From NCBI RefSeq assembly GCF_900091465.1, contig NZ_FMHV01000002.1, forward strand, positions 6,944,001 to 7,008,000: 64,000 nt of DNA. Direction: 5' to 3'. The position numbers were made by a program, and so were the translations under genes. Numbering within the stretch: the first letter of the stretch is position 1; the number at the start of each line of letters is the position of its first letter. The stretch is from Micromonospora rhizosphaerae. GTDB lineage: Bacteria; Actinomycetota; Actinomycetes; Mycobacteriales; Micromonosporaceae. The notes beneath the pieces were generated by a model that saw only the letters and a program-made list of their open reading frames with translations, had not been told where the DNA came from and did not search any database. Below, in pieces: positions 27,497 through 36,450 of this stretch.

Positions 27497-29563
27497 GTGG
27501 CTCGCAGCGTCTACCTCACCAGCGTGGGGTCCGGCGGGGGGAAGTCCACCATCGCGCTCGGGCTGGCCGAGCTGCTCTCCCGGCAGGTTGAGCGGATCGG
27601 CGCGTTCCGGCCGCTGGTCTCCGGCACCGACCCCGATCCGATCCTCGCGCTGCTCACCGGCCGCTACCGGATGGACCTCCCGATCGCCGAGCTCTCCGGC
27701 GCGACGTACGCGGAGGCGAGGATGCTGGTCGCCGACGGCCGGCGGGAGGAGCTGATCTCCCGGATCGTGGATCGCTACCGGGACGTGGAGCGGCGCTGCC
27801 CGGCGGTGGTCGTGGTGGGCAGCGACTTCGCCGACGGGGACGGCGGCGGCCCGCGCGAGCTGGCCTTCAACGCCCGGCTGGCCACCGAGTTCAGCAGCGT
27901 GGTGGTGCCCGTGATCGACGGGTTCGGCCAGGAGCCGGAGGCGATCGCGGCGGCGGCCCGCGGGGCGTACCACGATCTGGAGGACCTGGCGGCGACGGTG
28001 CTGGCGGTGATCGCAAACCGGGTGCCCGGCCCGATGACTCTGCCCGAGCTGCCCGTCCCCGCGTACGCCATCCCGGAGGTGCCGACCGTGTCGGCGCCAA
28101 CGGTGGCCGAGGTGGCGGCGGCGCTCGGCGCCACCCTGCTGGCCGGTGACGACACCGCGCTCGGCCGGGACGTGCTCGACTACGTGGTCGGCGCGGCGCA
28201 CGTGCCCACCCTGCTCGACCACCTGACCGAGGGCGCGCTCGTGATCACGCCGGGCGACCGGGCCGACCTGCTGGTGGCGGCGAGCGCCGCGCACGTGGCC
28301 GGTCAGGTCTCGCTGGCCGGGCTGGTGCTCACCCTCGGCGAACTGCCCGACCCGCGGGCGATGCGGCTGGTCGAGCGGCTCAACACCGGGCTCGCCGTGC
28401 TCTCGGTGCCCAGCGACAGCTACGACACGGTGGCGGCGTCCAGCCGGATCGAGGGCCGGCCCAGCGTCGACAACCCGCGCAAGGTGGAGGCCGCGCTCGG
28501 CGCGTTCGAGCGCTGCGTGGACACCGTCGAGCTGGCCCGCCGGCTGCGGGTCAGCCGCTCCGAGCGGGTCACCCCGCTGATGTTCGAGAACGACCTGATC
28601 GACCGGGCCCGGGCGCAGCGCCGCCGGCTGGTGCTGCCGGAGGGCTTCGAGGAACGGATCCTGCGGGCGGCGGAGATCCTGCTGCGCCGGGGCGTCGCGG
28701 ACCTGACCCTGCTCGGCCGTCCCGACGACATCGCTCGGCGCGCTCGGGAGCTGGGCGTCGACATCGGCGACGCCGAGGTGGTCGACCCGGTCACCAGCGA
28801 GTGGCGGGACGCGTTCGCCGCCGAGTACGCGAAGCTGCGCGCGCACCGGGGAGTCAGCGTCGAACTGGCCCACGACATCGTGGCGCAGCCCAACTACTTC
28901 GGCACGATGATGGTGCAGACCGGGCACGCGGACGGCATGGTCTCCGGCGCCACCCACACCACGGCGGCCACCATCCGCCCCGCCTTCGAGATCATCCGGA
29001 CCGTGCCGGGCGTCTCGATCGCCTCCAGCGTCTTCTTCATGCTGCTCGCCGATCGCGTGCTGGTCTACGGCGACTGCGCGGTCAACCGCGACCCGGACGC
29101 CGCCCAGCTCGCCGACATCGCCATCTCCTCCGCCGACACCACGGCCCGGTTCGGCATCGAGCCGCGGGTGGCGATGCTGTCGTACTCGACCGGCAGGTCC
29201 GGTGCCGGCGCCGACGTGGAGAAGGTCGCGGCGGCCACCAAGCTGGTCCGCGAGCGCCGCCCGGAGCTGCTGGTGGAGGGCCCGATCCAGTACGACGCGG
29301 CGATCGATCCGCAGGTCGCGGCCACAAAGCTGCCGGACAGCCCGGTGGCCGGGCGGGCCACGGTCTTCATCTTCCCGGACCTGAACACCGGCAACAACAC
29401 CTACAAGGCGGTGCAGCGCTCGGCCGGCGCGGTGGCGGTCGGGCCGGTGATGCAGGGCCTGCGCCGGCCGGTCAACGACCTGTCCCGCGGGGCCACCGTC
29501 CCGGACATCGTCAACACCGTCGCCATCACCGCCATCCAGGCCGCGGCCGGGGAGTCGTCATGA
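27497..29563 (+). CDS. pta: Phosphate acetyltransferase, long form
   Basis: 688 residues. The N-terminal P-loop-like region (TSVGSGGGKST, residues 8-18) and a DRTGG-type middle domain precede the C-terminal phosphotransacetylase domain, which starts near residue 360 with TPLMFENDLIDRARAQ. Catalytic-domain motifs include MMVQTGHADGMVSGA and the segment PEVAMLSYSTGRSG-like near residue 555. It interconverts acetyl-CoA and acetyl phosphate. The stop overlaps the ackA start (ATGA), giving the classical pta-ackA acetate operon. Confidence 0.95.
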   Translation: MARSVYLTSVGSGGGKSTIALGLAELLSRQVERIGAFRPLVSGTDPDPILALLTGRYRMDLPIAELSGATYAEARMLVADGRREELISRIVDRYRDVERRCPAVVVVGSDFADGDGGGPRELAFNARLATEFSSVVVPVIDGFGQEPEAIAAAARGAYHDLEDLAATVLAVIANRVPGPMTLPELPVPAYAIPEVPTVSAPTVAEVAAALGATLLAGDDTALGRDVLDYVVGAAHVPTLLDHLTEGALVITPGDRADLLVAASAAHVAGQVSLAGLVLTLGELPDPRAMRLVERLNTGLAVLSVPSDSYDTVAASSRIEGRPSVDNPRKVEAALGAFERCVDTVELARRLRVSRSERVTPLMFENDLIDRARAQRRRLVLPEGFEERILRAAEILLRRGVADLTLLGRPDDIARRARELGVDIGDAEVVDPVTSEWRDAFAAEYAKLRAHRGVSVELAHDIVAQPNYFGTMMVQTGHADGMVSGATHTTAATIRPAFEIIRTVPGVSIASSVFFMLLADRVLVYGDCAVNRDPDAAQLADIAISSADTTARFGIEPRVAMLSYSTGRSGAGADVEKVAAATKLVRERRPELLVEGPIQYDAAIDPQVAATKLPDSPVAGRATVFIFPDLNTGNNTYKAVQRSAGAVAVGPVMQGLRRPVNDLSRGATVPDIVNTVAITAIQAAAGESS

Positions 29564-30678
29564 GTCGGGTGCTCGTCCTCAACTGCGGGTCGTCGTCGGT
29601 CAAGTACCGGCTCTACGACGGCGAGACCGTGCGCGACAAGGGCACGGTGGAGCGAATCGGCGAGCCGGGTGGCGGCCCTGCCGACCACGAGACCGCGGTC
29701 CGGGAGATCATCGCCCGGCTGGACCTGACCGGGCTGAGCGCGGTGGGGCACCGGGTGGTGCACGGCGGCCGGACGTTCAGCGAACCGATGCTGATCGACG
29801 ATGCGGTGTTCGCCGCGATCGAGGATCTGGTGCCGCTCGCACCGCTGCACAACCCGGGCAACCTGACCGGCATCCGGGTCGCCCGCGAGTCGCTGCCGGA
29901 CGTCCCGCAGGTCGCGGTCTTCGACACCGCGTTCCATCACACGCTGTCGGAGGCCGCCGCCACGTACGCGATCGAGCGGGACGTCGCGCAGCGCTACGGC
30001 ATCCGGCGGTACGGCTTCCACGGCACCTCGCACGCGTACGTCTCCCGGCGCACCGCCGAGCTGCTGGAGCGGCCGTACGAGGAGTTGAACATCATCACGC
30101 TGCACTTGGGCAACGGCGCCAGCGCCTGCGCGGTCCGGGGCGGCCGCAGCGTGGCCACCTCGATGGGGATGTCGCCGCTCGAAGGGCTCGTGATGGGCAC
30201 CCGCAGCGGGGACCTCGACCCGACGATCATCTTCCACCTGCGTCGCGAGGGCGGGATGGGCGTCGACGACATCGACGACCTGCTCAACCACCACAGCGGT
30301 CTGCTCGGGCTGACCGGCGCCAACGACATGCGCGAGGTGCTCCAGCGCCGGGAGGCCGGGGACGCCGCGGCGGCGCTCGCCTTCGACGTCTACTGCCGCC
30401 GGATCACCGGCTACGTCGGGGGGTACTACGCGCTGCTCGGGCGGGTGGACGCGATCACCTTCACCGCCGGGGTGGGCGAGCACGCCGCGCCGGTCCGCGC
30501 TGCGGCGCTGGCCGGGCTGGACCGGCTCGGCATCACGGTCGACCCGGCGCGCAACGGCGGCAGCGGCGACCGGGTGATCTCGCCGGACGGCGCCGAGGTG
30601 ACCGTCTGCGTGATCGCCACCGACGAGGAACGGGAGATCGCCCGGGAGACCCGGGCCGTGGTGGCGAACCAGCACTGA
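29560..30678 (+). CDS. ackA: Acetate kinase
   Basis: 372 residues. The family signatures are present: VLNCGSSSVKYRLYD at the N-terminus, VGHRVVHGGRTF, FDTAFHHTLSEAA, GFHGTSHAYVSRRTAELL and HLGNGASACAV, with FTAGVGEHAAPVR near the end. It moves phosphate from acetyl phosphate to ADP (or the reverse) in the cytoplasm. The length is slightly shorter than the usual ~400 because a surface loop near residue 45 is trimmed. The start overlaps the pta stop by 4 bp. Confidence 0.96.
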   Translation: MSRVLVLNCGSSSVKYRLYDGETVRDKGTVERIGEPGGGPADHETAVREIIARLDLTGLSAVGHRVVHGGRTFSEPMLIDDAVFAAIEDLVPLAPLHNPGNLTGIRVARESLPDVPQVAVFDTAFHHTLSEAAATYAIERDVAQRYGIRRYGFHGTSHAYVSRRTAELLERPYEELNIITLHLGNGASACAVRGGRSVATSMGMSPLEGLVMGTRSGDLDPTIIFHLRREGGMGVDDIDDLLNHHSGLLGLTGANDMREVLQRREAGDAAAALAFDVYCRRITGYVGGYYALLGRVDAITFTAGVGEHAAPVRAAALAGLDRLGITVDPARNGGSGDRVISPDGAEVTVCVIATDEEREIARETRAVVANQH

Positions 30679-30691
30679 CCCGGGCGGGCGG

Positions 30692-30862
30692 TCAGCTCAG
30701 CGCCAGCCAGGCGACGACGGCCAGCAGCAGCACCACGACCACCGCGCCGACGATCAGCGGCAGGCGGGAGGAAGCGGCGGCCGGAGCGGTGGCCTCGGGC
30801 GCGCTGGCGAAGGCACGGAACTGCTCGGTGTTGCCGCTCGGGTCGGTGTAGTTCTCAGGCAT
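30692..30862 (-). CDS. Small single-span membrane protein
   Basis: 56 residues. A polar N-terminus MPENYTDPSGNTEQFRAF is followed by an Ala-rich stretch and a C-terminal membrane helix at about 34-54 (LPLIVGAVVVVLLLAVVAWL). This gives a tail-anchored topology. I do not recognise a family. TAGGCT ends 7 nt before the ATG, so it appears to be transcribed as a leaderless mRNA. It is convergent with ackA, whose stop is only 13 bp away. The larger frame reading to 33166 is a shadow of the lipoprotein genes. Confidence 0.7.
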   Translation of the reverse strand: MPENYTDPSGNTEQFRAFASAPEATAPAAASSRLPLIVGAVVVVLLLAVVAWLALS

Positions 30863-30869
30863 GCCGCCG

Positions 30870-30875
30870 AGCCTA
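30870..30875 (-). promoter_or_regulatory. -10 box TAGGCT, leaderless small membrane protein
   Basis: TAGGCT on the minus strand ends 7 nt before the ATG at 30862. Confidence 0.6.
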
Positions 30876-31006
30876 GCGAAGCTCGTCGAACCCGGCCGTC
30901 CCGGCGGGCCGGTCACGGCAGGTCGGTCCGGCCGGTGGAGACGGATCGACCGGGTGGCGGTGGCGGCGGATCCGGACGGCGGGACCGGGCGGACCGCCCG
31001 GCCGCC

Positions 31007-31012
31007 TACCGT
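31007..31012 (+). promoter_or_regulatory. -10 box TACCGT, leaderless lipoprotein hydrolase
   Basis: TACCGT ends 6 nt before the GTG at 31019 and decides that start over an upstream ATG at 30935. Confidence 0.6.
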
Positions 31013-31018
31013 GGAAAC

Positions 31019-31987
31019 GTGGGCGTACAGCGGCTGATCGCCGTGCTGATGACGGCGCTGCTGGCGGGCTGCGGCCCGGCCACCGCCGTCACCGGCGACG
31101 CGCCGCCGCGGAGCGCATCCCGCGTGGATCGCCCGGAGGCGTCCCGGCACGCCCCGGACGGGCCGTATCCGGTGGGCGTACGGCAGCTCACCGTCGACCC
31201 GGGCGGCGCGAGGCCCCTCCCCGTGACGATCTGGTACCCGGCGGATCCGGGCCCGATGGCCTCGGTCCCGGCGACGGTCATCGCCGGCGCGCCGATCGCC
31301 GCCGGACGGTTCCCGGTGGTGGTCTACAGCCACGGGTTGCGCAGCCTCCCGGAGCTGCACGCCCCGCTGACCACCCGGTGGGCCGCCGCCGGCTTCGTGG
31401 TGGCCGCCCCGACCTACCCGCGGACCAACCTCCACGCGCCGGACTTCACCCGGGCGGACGTCCGCAACCAGCCCGCCGACGGCTGGCGGCTGATCCACCA
31501 CCTGGTACGCCTCGACGCCCGCCGGGACGATCCCCTCGCCGGCCACCTGGACGTCAACCGGATCGCGGCGGCCGGCCACTCGGCAGGCGGCTTCACCACG
31601 GCCGGGATGTTCACCTCCGGTCACTCGGCGCGGCTGCGCTCCGGCATCGTCATCGCCGGCGGGGGCCTGGCCGGCAGCTTCGCCGGTCCGGCCGCGCCGC
31701 TGCTCTTCGTGCACGGCGGGGCCGACCCGATCGTGCCGGAGTCCGTCGGCCGCGCCGCGTACGCCCGGACGACCGGACCGGTGGCGTTCCTGAGCCTGTC
31801 CGGCCAGGGCCACGGCGAGTACCTGACCCCGGGCCGTCCCGGCTTCGCCCAGGTCCTCGCCACCACCACCGACTTCCTCCGCTGGACCCTCTACGACGAC
31901 CCGACGGCCCGGCACCGCCTCCCCACCGACGCCCACCTCCCCGGCATCACCACCTTCACCGACGGCGGGACGACGGGCGAGGGCTGA
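31019..31987 (+). CDS. Lipoprotein alpha/beta hydrolase, copy A
   Basis: 322 residues. A short signal peptide ends in the lipobox LLAGC (cysteine about residue 19), so the protein is anchored outside the membrane. The hydrolase domain has the oxyanion-side motif VVYSHGLRS, the nucleophile elbow AGHSAGG, the acid in FVHGGADPIVP and the base in GQGHGEY. It resembles dienelactone-hydrolase/chlorophyllase-like or polyester-hydrolase-type enzymes; the substrate is unknown. The next gene is a clear paralogue, so this is a tandem duplication. GTG 31019 is chosen because it yields the signal peptide and follows a TACCGT box. Confidence 0.83.
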   Translation: MGVQRLIAVLMTALLAGCGPATAVTGDAPPRSASRVDRPEASRHAPDGPYPVGVRQLTVDPGGARPLPVTIWYPADPGPMASVPATVIAGAPIAAGRFPVVVYSHGLRSLPELHAPLTTRWAAAGFVVAAPTYPRTNLHAPDFTRADVRNQPADGWRLIHHLVRLDARRDDPLAGHLDVNRIAAAGHSAGGFTTAGMFTSGHSARLRSGIVIAGGGLAGSFAGPAAPLLFVHGGADPIVPESVGRAAYARTTGPVAFLSLSGQGHGEYLTPGRPGFAQVLATTTDFLRWTLYDDPTARHRLPTDAHLPGITTFTDGGTTGEG

Positions 31988-32131
31988 TCCACTCCGTTTG
32001 CCGGAGATAGGGGTGTCCCGACGTATCCGACACCCCCAGATGCGGCGCCTCGTGACGATCTTGCGCGGGGTCGCCCCCGGTCGCGCCGATGTCGGGTCGG
32101 CGGTCCGCGGGTGCCAGGCACAATCGTCTTC

Positions 32132-33097
32132 ATGTCCCGCCGCCGTACCCCCGCCCTGATCGCCGCCGCGCTGCTCACCCTGAGCCTGGTGGGCTGCTCG
32201 AGCGATGCCGCCCGGGCCCCGCGCAGCGTCCCGACGGCGCCGCCGAAGGCGACCACCCCGGCGCCGCGGGTACCCGCCGGGCACGCACCCACCAAGGCCT
32301 TCGCGGTCGGCGTACGCCAGCTCACGCTGAACCGCGGCGGCGACCGCCCCCTGCCGGTGACCGTCTGGTACCCGGCCGGCGGCACTGCCGGCGGCCCGCC
32401 GGAGCGGTCCGCCCCGGCGGCGACCGGCCGGTTCCCGGTGGTGATGTTCAGCCACGGCCTCGGCGCCCGCCCGGAGGACTACCAACTGCTGCTGAGCCGC
32501 TGGGCGGCGGCCGGCTTCGTCGTCGCCGCGCCGAAGTTCCCGCACACCGGCAAGGGCGGCGACGGCAACGTGCTCGACGTGCTCAACCAGCCCGCCGACG
32601 TGTCGTACGCGCTGACCCAGGTGCTCACGCTCGACACCAGGGCGGGCGACCCGCTGCGCGGCCGGCTGGACCCCGACCGGGTGGCCGCGGCCGGGCACAG
32701 CGCCGGCGGGGTGACCACGATCGGGCTCTTCACCGCCGGCCGGGACGACCGGCTCGACGCCGGCGTGGTCTTCGCCGGCACCGCGCTCGGGGTCGGTACT
32801 GCCTTTGCCGGGGCGGCCGCGCCGCAGCTCTTCGTGCACGGCGAGGCCGACGAGGTGGTGGACTACGCCGCCGGCAAGGCGGCCTACGACGCGGTGCCCT
32901 GGCCGAAGGCGATGCTCAGCCTGCCCAAGGGGGACCACGGGCAGGCGCTGCTCGCCGACGGCAAGGCCCTCCGCGTGGTCTCCGACACCACGGTCGAGTT
33001 CCTCCGCTGGACCCTCTACGGCGACGCGGCGGCCAAGCGCCGGCTCCCCGCCGAGGCCACCCGCGGCAACCTCGCCACCCTCGACGACCACCTCTGA
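32132..33097 (+). CDS. Lipoprotein alpha/beta hydrolase, copy B
   Basis: 321 residues, paralogous to the preceding gene over its whole length (shared blocks YPVGVRQLT / FAVGVRQLT, WYPAD / WYPAG, HSAGGFTT / HSAGGVTT, and TTDFLRWTLY / TTVEFLRWTLY). The signal peptide ends in the lipobox LSLVGC (cysteine about residue 23). The catalytic Ser (AGHSAGG), Asp (HGEADEVVD) and His (KGDHGQA) are present. ATG at 32132 lies 7 nt past a CACAAT box, so it too may be leaderless and separately promoted. Divergence between the copies suggests an old duplication with different substrates. Confidence 0.83.
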   Translation: MSRRRTPALIAAALLTLSLVGCSSDAARAPRSVPTAPPKATTPAPRVPAGHAPTKAFAVGVRQLTLNRGGDRPLPVTVWYPAGGTAGGPPERSAPAATGRFPVVMFSHGLGARPEDYQLLLSRWAAAGFVVAAPKFPHTGKGGDGNVLDVLNQPADVSYALTQVLTLDTRAGDPLRGRLDPDRVAAAGHSAGGVTTIGLFTAGRDDRLDAGVVFAGTALGVGTAFAGAAAPQLFVHGEADEVVDYAAGKAAYDAVPWPKAMLSLPKGDHGQALLADGKALRVVSDTTVEFLRWTLYGDAAAKRRLPAEATRGNLATLDDHL

Positions 33098-33128
33098 CGG
33101 CGCCGCATCCCGCCCGCAGGCACGCTCT

Positions 33129-33178
33129 TTCACCGAAAGAGTGGCCATCCGCGCGGAAATGGCCACTCTTTCGGTGAA
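33129..33178. terminator. Long bidirectional hairpin, less GC-rich than its surroundings
   Basis: Perfect 20-bp arms (33129-33148 with 33159-33178, 10-nt spacer) between convergent genes, containing GAAAGAGTGGCCA and its complement. The stem is far longer and more AT-containing than other terminators here. Confidence 0.75.
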
Positions 33179-33206
33179 TTTGCGGGGATTTTGCCCGGGC
33201 GCCGCG

Positions 33207-34160
33207 TCAGGCGGTGTGGTCGATGACGACCTTGCCGAAGACCTCGCCGGAGTGCAGCCGGGCGAAGGCCTCCTCGATCCGGCTGAACGGCATGACGCTG
33301 TCGATCACCGGGTGCACGTCGCGCTCGGCGCAGAACGCCAGCAGCTCGGTCAGCTCGTCCGGCGTGCCCATCGAGGTGCCCAGGATCTCCAGTTGCATCG
33401 CGAAGACCCGGCGCAGGTTGACCTTGGGCTCGTGCCCGGCGGTGGCGCCGGAGACGACGATCCGGCCCATCGGCGCCGCCGACTTCAGCGAGTGGTCGAA
33501 GGTGGCCGCGCCGACCGTCTCGATCACCACGTCGACCCGCTCGGGCAGGCGCGCGCCGGGCTCCAGCGCGGTCGCCCCCAGTTCGGTGATCCGCTCCCGC
33601 TTGGCGGCGTCCCGGCTGGTCGCGTACACCCGCTTGCCGAGCGCGACGCCGAGCGCGACGGCCGCGGTGGCGACGCCGCCGCCGGCGCCCTGGACCAGCA
33701 CCGACTCGCCCTCGTCGACCCGGCCCTTGGTGGTCAGCATCCGCCACGCGGTGAGCCAGGACGTCGGCAGGCACGCCGCGTCGGTCACCGACAGGCCCGT
33801 CGGCAGCGGCAGCAGGTTCATCCGGGGTACGGCCACCCGCTCGGCGAAGGTGCCGGGGAAGTGCTCGGAGAGGATGGAGACTCCCCGCGGGTCACCCGGG
33901 GTGGGCACGACGGGGTAGATGACCACCTCGTTGCCGTCCGGGTCCGTGCCGACCGCGTCGCAGCCGAGGGTCATCGGCAGCTGGTCCGAGCTGAGCCCGA
34001 CTCCGCGCAGCGACCACAGGTCGTGGTGGTTGAGCGAGCTGGCCTGCACCTGCACGGTGACCCAGTCGTCATCGGGGTGGGTCGGCTCGGGGCGGTCGCC
34101 GACGCTGAGCGCGGCGAGCGGGTTGTCGGCGTCGAAGCTCGAGGCATAGGCGGCACGCAT
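33207..34160 (-). CDS. Zinc-free MDR family oxidoreductase (quinone-reductase-like)
   Basis: 317 residues. The GroES-like N-terminal half includes SLNHHDLWSLRG and PMTLGCDAVG. The Rossmann half has VLVQGAGGGVATAAVALG and KRVYATSRDAAKRE, which bind NADPH, and the C-terminus ends GKVVIDHT. The four structural-zinc cysteines of alcohol dehydrogenases are absent, pointing to the quinone oxidoreductase/enoyl reductase branch. ATG 34160 is favoured over GTG 34169, since TACGGT ends 7 nt upstream. It is convergent with the lipoprotein genes. Confidence 0.85.
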   Translation of the reverse strand: MRAAYASSFDADNPLAALSVGDRPEPTHPDDDWVTVQVQASSLNHHDLWSLRGVGLSSDQLPMTLGCDAVGTDPDGNEVVIYPVVPTPGDPRGVSILSEHFPGTFAERVAVPRMNLLPLPTGLSVTDAACLPTSWLTAWRMLTTKGRVDEGESVLVQGAGGGVATAAVALGVALGKRVYATSRDAAKRERITELGATALEPGARLPERVDVVIETVGAATFDHSLKSAAPMGRIVVSGATAGHEPKVNLRRVFAMQLEILGTSMGTPDELTELLAFCAERDVHPVIDSVMPFSRIEEAFARLHSGEVFGKVVIDHTA

Positions 34161-34167
34161 GATCGGC

Positions 34168-34173
34168 ACCGTA
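34168..34173 (-). promoter_or_regulatory. -10 box TACGGT, leaderless MDR oxidoreductase
   Basis: TACGGT on the minus strand ends 7 nt before the ATG at 34160. Confidence 0.6.
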
Positions 34174-34235
34174 ACAAGAGGAGCGGGTGTTCAGAAGGGG
34201 CCCCGCCCCTACCCGAAGCGGTAGCAGGGGGCCTG

Positions 34236-34286
34236 CGAACGGGCCGGCGGCGAGTCCCGCGCGTCGGGACGCCCCCGGCCCGTTCG
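34236..34286 (-). terminator. Terminator after the malic enzyme gene
   Basis: 12-bp outer stem (34236-34247 with 34275-34286) and an inner GTCCCG/CGGGAC stem, 10 bp past the stop. Confidence 0.75.
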
Positions 34287-34296
34287 TCCGTCGACC

Positions 34297-35472
34297 TCAG
34301 CGGCGGGCGACGCCGTCGCGGCGGGCGGCCTCGGCGACCGCCTCGGCGACCGCCGGGGCGACCCGCGGGTCCAACGGGGAGGGCACGATCGCATCGGCGG
34401 TCAGCGACTCGGCGACCACGCCGGCGATCGCGTCGGCGGCGGCCACCTTCATCCCGTCGGTGATCCGGGTGGCACCGGCGTCCAGCGCTCCGCGGAACAC
34501 GCCGGGGAAGGCCAGCACGTTGTTGATCTGGTTGGGGTAGTCGCTGCGCCCGGTGGCGACCACCGCCACGTGCCGGGCGGCCACCTCCGGGTGCACTTCG
34601 GGGGTCGGGTTGGCCAGCGCGAAGACGATCCCGCCGGACGCCATGCCCGCCACCGCCTCCTCGGGGATCTGCCCGCCGGAGACGCCGACCAGCACGTCGG
34701 CGCCGCGCAGCGCCTCGGTGATGTCGCCCTGCCGGCCCTCCGCGTTGGTGGTCTCCGCCAGCTCGGCCTTGGTCCCGGTCAGGTCGCGGTGCCGGCCGAT
34801 GATCCCCTTGGAGTCGCAGACCACCACCTGGTCCGGGTTCACTCCCCCGGCGACCAGCATCTTCGTCACCGCAACCCCGGCCGCGCCGGCGCCGCTGACC
34901 GCCACCCGCAGGTCGCCGAGCTTGCGGTTGAGCAGGGTGGCGGCGTTGCGCAGCGCGGCCAGCACGACGATCGCGGTGCCGTGCTGGTCGTCGTGGAAGA
35001 CCGGGATCGGCAGCGCCTCGTCCAGCAGGCGCTCCACCTCGAAGCAGCGCGGGGCGCTGATGTCCTCGAGGTTGATCCCGCCGAACGAGGGCGCGAGCGC
35101 CCGCACCGCCGCCACGATCTCGTCCACGTCCTGGGTGTCGAGGCAGATCGGCACCGCGTCCACGCCGGCGAACTGCTTGAACAGCACCGCCTTGCCCTCC
35201 ATCACCGGCAGCGCCGCGCGCGGGCCGATGTTGCCCAGGCCGAGTACGGCGGAGCCGTCGGTGACGACCGCGACGGTGTGCGACACCCAGGTGTAGTCGT
35301 CGGCCAGGTCCGGGTCGGCAGCGATCGCCTCACACACCCGGGCCACCCCCGGCGTGTACGCGAGGGAGAGGTCCTCCCGGCTGGTGAGGGGGACGGTCGA
35401 GGCGACCGCCAGCTTGCCGCCGACGTGCAGCCGGAAGACGGGATCAGCGGGGTCCACGGTGGACGAAGACAT
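34297..35472 (-). CDS. NAD(P)-dependent malic enzyme
   Basis: 391 residues, the short bacterial form without a phosphotransacetylase-like tail. The motifs are SLAYTPGVARVC with the catalytic Tyr, VLGLGNIGPRAALPVMEGKAVLFK with the catalytic Lys, DISAPRCFEVE and VFHDDQHGTAIVV for metal binding, and the dinucleotide loop SGAGAAGVA. It decarboxylates malate to pyruvate, generating reducing power. Cofactor preference cannot be read safely; the DSKG at the end of the nucleotide-binding strand has an acidic residue, favouring NAD. It is a single gene ending in a terminator. Confidence 0.93.
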   Translation of the reverse strand: MSSSTVDPADPVFRLHVGGKLAVASTVPLTSREDLSLAYTPGVARVCEAIAADPDLADDYTWVSHTVAVVTDGSAVLGLGNIGPRAALPVMEGKAVLFKQFAGVDAVPICLDTQDVDEIVAAVRALAPSFGGINLEDISAPRCFEVERLLDEALPIPVFHDDQHGTAIVVLAALRNAATLLNRKLGDLRVAVSGAGAAGVAVTKMLVAGGVNPDQVVVCDSKGIIGRHRDLTGTKAELAETTNAEGRQGDITEALRGADVLVGVSGGQIPEEAVAGMASGGIVFALANPTPEVHPEVAARHVAVVATGRSDYPNQINNVLAFPGVFRGALDAGATRITDGMKVAAADAIAGVVAESLTADAIVPSPLDPRVAPAVAEAVAEAARRDGVARR

Positions 35473-35609
35473 GGTGACTCCAGGATCTGTCGAGCAGACG
35501 GACCGGCCGACTCGGGCGCGAGGTCAGCGGCGAGCGGGGCGGGCGGTGCGGGGGTCACCCGGGCACTTCCGAGCATAGTGGTGCGCGGGCAGCGCCGATG
35601 TGAGCGGGG

Positions 35610-35960
35610 TCATATCGGCCGAGGACGTACCCGCCCGGGGCGGGGCCAGTAGCGGACCACCACCCGCCCCCGGACGTCGGCCACCCCGTACGCCCGGGAG
35701 TCGTCGGCGACCAGGTCGTTGTCCCCGCGTACCCACCAACCGCCCTCCTCGGGACGGACCGCGCGCTTGACCACGAGCAGCTCAGGGCGGCTGCGGAAGA
35801 CCGCGAGCACCACGTCTCCCGGCCGGACCGCCCGCCCGCCGGTGCGGACCAGCACCGCGTCGCCGTGTCGCAGCGTCGGGGCCATGGAGGGCCCGGTGAC
35901 CAGTACGGGCACCAGCGGCCCCCGCAGCTCGGGGCCGCCGGGCTCGTCGACCGCACGCAC
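35610..35960 (-). CDS. sodX: Nickel superoxide dismutase maturation protease
   Basis: 116 residues of S26/S24 signal-peptidase type. The catalytic serine is in VTGPSMAPTLRHGD and the lysine in LLVVKRAVRP, followed by GDNDLVADDSRAYGV. It has no membrane helix, as expected for the SodX family, which removes the N-terminal leader of NiSOD in the cytoplasm. GTG at 35960 is chosen because GGAGGTG lies 7-8 nt upstream. Longer starts up to 36062 would run into the divergent sodN gene and add residues unrelated to the family. It sits head-to-head with its substrate gene. Confidence 0.88.
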   Translation of the reverse strand: MRAVDEPGGPELRGPLVPVLVTGPSMAPTLRHGDAVLVRTGGRAVRPGDVVLAVFRSRPELLVVKRAVRPEEGGWWVRGDNDLVADDSRAYGVADVRGRVVVRYWPRPGRVRPRPI

Positions 35961-36045
35961 CGGGGTTTCACCTCCCGCCCGCTGGGGAGCATGTCCAGGA
36001 GTAATGTCGGCTTGGATCATCGCAAACATCCCATGGAGGACCCTG

Positions 36046-36450
36046 ATGCGCCTTCCTCGCATCCTTACGCCCCGTGTGACCGCCAGCGCCCACTGCGACC
36101 TGCCGTGCGGCGTCTACGACCCGGCGCAGGCCCGGATCGAGGCCGAGTCGGTCAAAATGATCTGCGAGAAGTACCAGTCCAACACCGACCCCGAGTACCG
36201 CACCCGGGCGATCATCATCAAGGAGCAGCGCGCCGAGCTGGTCAAGCACCACCTCTGGGTGCTCTGGACCGACTACTTCAAGCCGGCCCACTTCGAGAAG
36301 TACCCGCACCTGCACCAGCTCTTCAACGAGACCACCAAGCTGGCGGGCTCCGCCGGCGCCAAGGGCGCGACCGACCCGGCCATCGCCGACCAGCTGCTGC
36401 AGAAGATCGACGAGATCTCGAAGATCTTCTGGGAGACCAAGAAGGCGTGA
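36046..36450 (+). CDS. sodN: Nickel-containing superoxide dismutase
   Basis: 134 residues. A 15-residue leader (ending TASA) precedes the mature N-terminus HCDLPCGVYD, the nickel hook in which His1, Cys2 and Cys6 bind the metal. The remainder is the four-helix bundle, with VKMICEKYQ and VLWTDYFKPAHFEKYP as conserved blocks. It dismutates superoxide in the cytoplasm. The ATG has GGAGGA 5 nt upstream. The maturation protease gene is divergent 85 bp away, and an acetyltransferase gene overlaps the stop. Nickel-responsive (Nur) control is usual in this group, but I cannot define an operator here. Confidence 0.96.
   Translation: MRLPRILTPRVTASAHCDLPCGVYDPAQARIEAESVKMICEKYQSNTDPEYRTRAIIIKEQRAELVKHHLWVLWTDYFKPAHFEKYPHLHQLFNETTKLAGSAGAKGATDPAIADQLLQKIDEISKIFWETKKA

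Noticed and set aside
35961..36062. Longer sodX starting at 36062
   Set aside because: It would overlap the divergent sodN start. GTG 35960 has a strong ribosome site and fits the family length.
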